Assembly (NCBI GenBank): GCA_043757865.1
Contig: JAYVOP010000325.1
Location: 1 to 14,412, forward strand
Direction of reading: 5' to 3'
DNA length: 14,412 nt
From: JAGNEJ01 sp043757865
GTDB taxonomy: Bacteria > Verrucomicrobiota > Verrucomicrobiia > Verrucomicrobiales > V1-33
Each line of letters starts with the position of its first letter. Positions within the stretch are counted from its first letter, which is position 1. The notes beneath the pieces were generated by a model. The model saw nothing but the letters and a program-made list of their open reading frames with translations. It searched no databases and was not told the origin of the DNA. Both the position numbers and the translations under genes were made by a program. Shown here piece after piece: positions 14,059-14,412 of this stretch.

Positions 14059-14412
14059 CCTCCTGCGCGCAGAGATCGCCACCACGGGCCCCATTTCCTG
14101 TGCGCAGTTCATGCAGCGCGCGCTCTACGAGCCCGCCCTGGGCTACTACGCACGGACGCAGAGCCCCACGGGGCGGCGGGGGGATTTCATCACTAGCGTG
14201 AGTGTGGGCGCGTGTTTTGGAAATCTCCTGGCGGAGCAAATCGCAGATTACTGGCAAGGCCTCGGCCAGCCCCCGCGTCTGCATGTCGTAGAGCAGGGCG
14301 CCAATGATGGGCAACTCATGGCAGACCTCCTCGCATGGCTGGCAAGGCAGCATCCAGGCTGTTTCCAAGCCGTGCAGCCGCATTTCATCGAGCCCCTAGC
14401 CACCGCCCGGGC
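14045..14412 (+). CDS. MidA/NDUFAF7-like SAM-dependent methyltransferase, 5' part
   Basis: A partial gene cut by the window end, with about 122 residues visible. The start ATG 14045 overlaps the end of the CorC-like gene by 14 bp in another frame. The N-terminus ISCAQFMQRALYEPALGYY (17-35), then GRRGDFITS (43-51) and ACFGNLLA (56-63), match the DUF185/MidA family, whose mitochondrial member NDUFAF7 dimethylates an arginine of a complex I subunit. Motif I, where SAM binds, reads VVEQGANDGQL (81-91) instead of the more usual ELGPGRGTL, but keeps both outer glycines (G85, G89). The bacterial substrate is unknown. The missing C-terminal part prevents judging whether the gene is intact. Confidence 0.85.
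   Translation, partial: MILTDLLRAEIATTGPISCAQFMQRALYEPALGYYARTQSPTGRRGDFITSVSVGACFGNLLAEQIADYWQGLGQPPRLHVVEQGANDGQLMADLLAWLARQHPGCFQAVQPHFIEPLATAR

Overview
This window looks like chromosomal core DNA from a free-living, moderately GC-rich bacterium (about 57-60% GC by eye), most likely Verrucomicrobiota. The reasons are a complete LL-diaminopimelate aminotransferase (DapL, the one-step lysine/peptidoglycan route known from chlamydiae, verrucomicrobia, plants and some others), a 929-residue IRP-type aconitase, and no recognisable Shine-Dalgarno sequence at any of the 13 gene starts. The phylum call is inference. There are no rRNA or tRNA genes, insertion sequences, phage genes or CRISPR arrays.

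Layout from left to right. Positions 1-292 are non-coding and repeat-rich: a 7-bp-arm palindrome (61-77), four tandem 21-bp units that are each a small hairpin (90-173), and a GC-rich hairpin-bearing stretch (174-292). Next comes acnA on the minus strand (293-3082). It is divergent from an ECF sigma factor gene on the plus strand (3238-3858), which converges on a minus-strand response regulator/histidine kinase pair (5668-3876). A minus-strand intrinsic terminator (5779-5810) closes a probable operon read gpmI-galE-FKBP isomerase (9162-5828). Divergent from gpmI is rlmN on the plus strand (9321-10433). Its 3' end overlaps by 9 bp a YbgC-like thioesterase gene, which lies downstream of dapL in a minus-strand pair (12119-10425). 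Divergent from dapL is a plus-strand run: a small FmdB-type zinc ribbon protein, a CNNM/CorC-type membrane protein, and the 5' part of a MidA/NDUFAF7-like methyltransferase gene cut by the window edge.

Functionally this is central carbon metabolism (aconitase, phosphoglycerate mutase), envelope precursors (GalE, DapL), exported protein folding (FKBP), translation fidelity (RlmN), membrane transport (CorC-like) and signal-responsive regulation (ECF sigma and two-component system). I find no clear new multi-gene system. The most unusual signals are below the gene level: the palindromic tandem array beside acnA, a neighbouring candidate dispersed repeat, a 20-bp near-identical sequence spanning the gpmI and FKBP start codons, the general lack of Shine-Dalgarno sites, and a codon-context bias favouring Leu CTA before G-initial codons.
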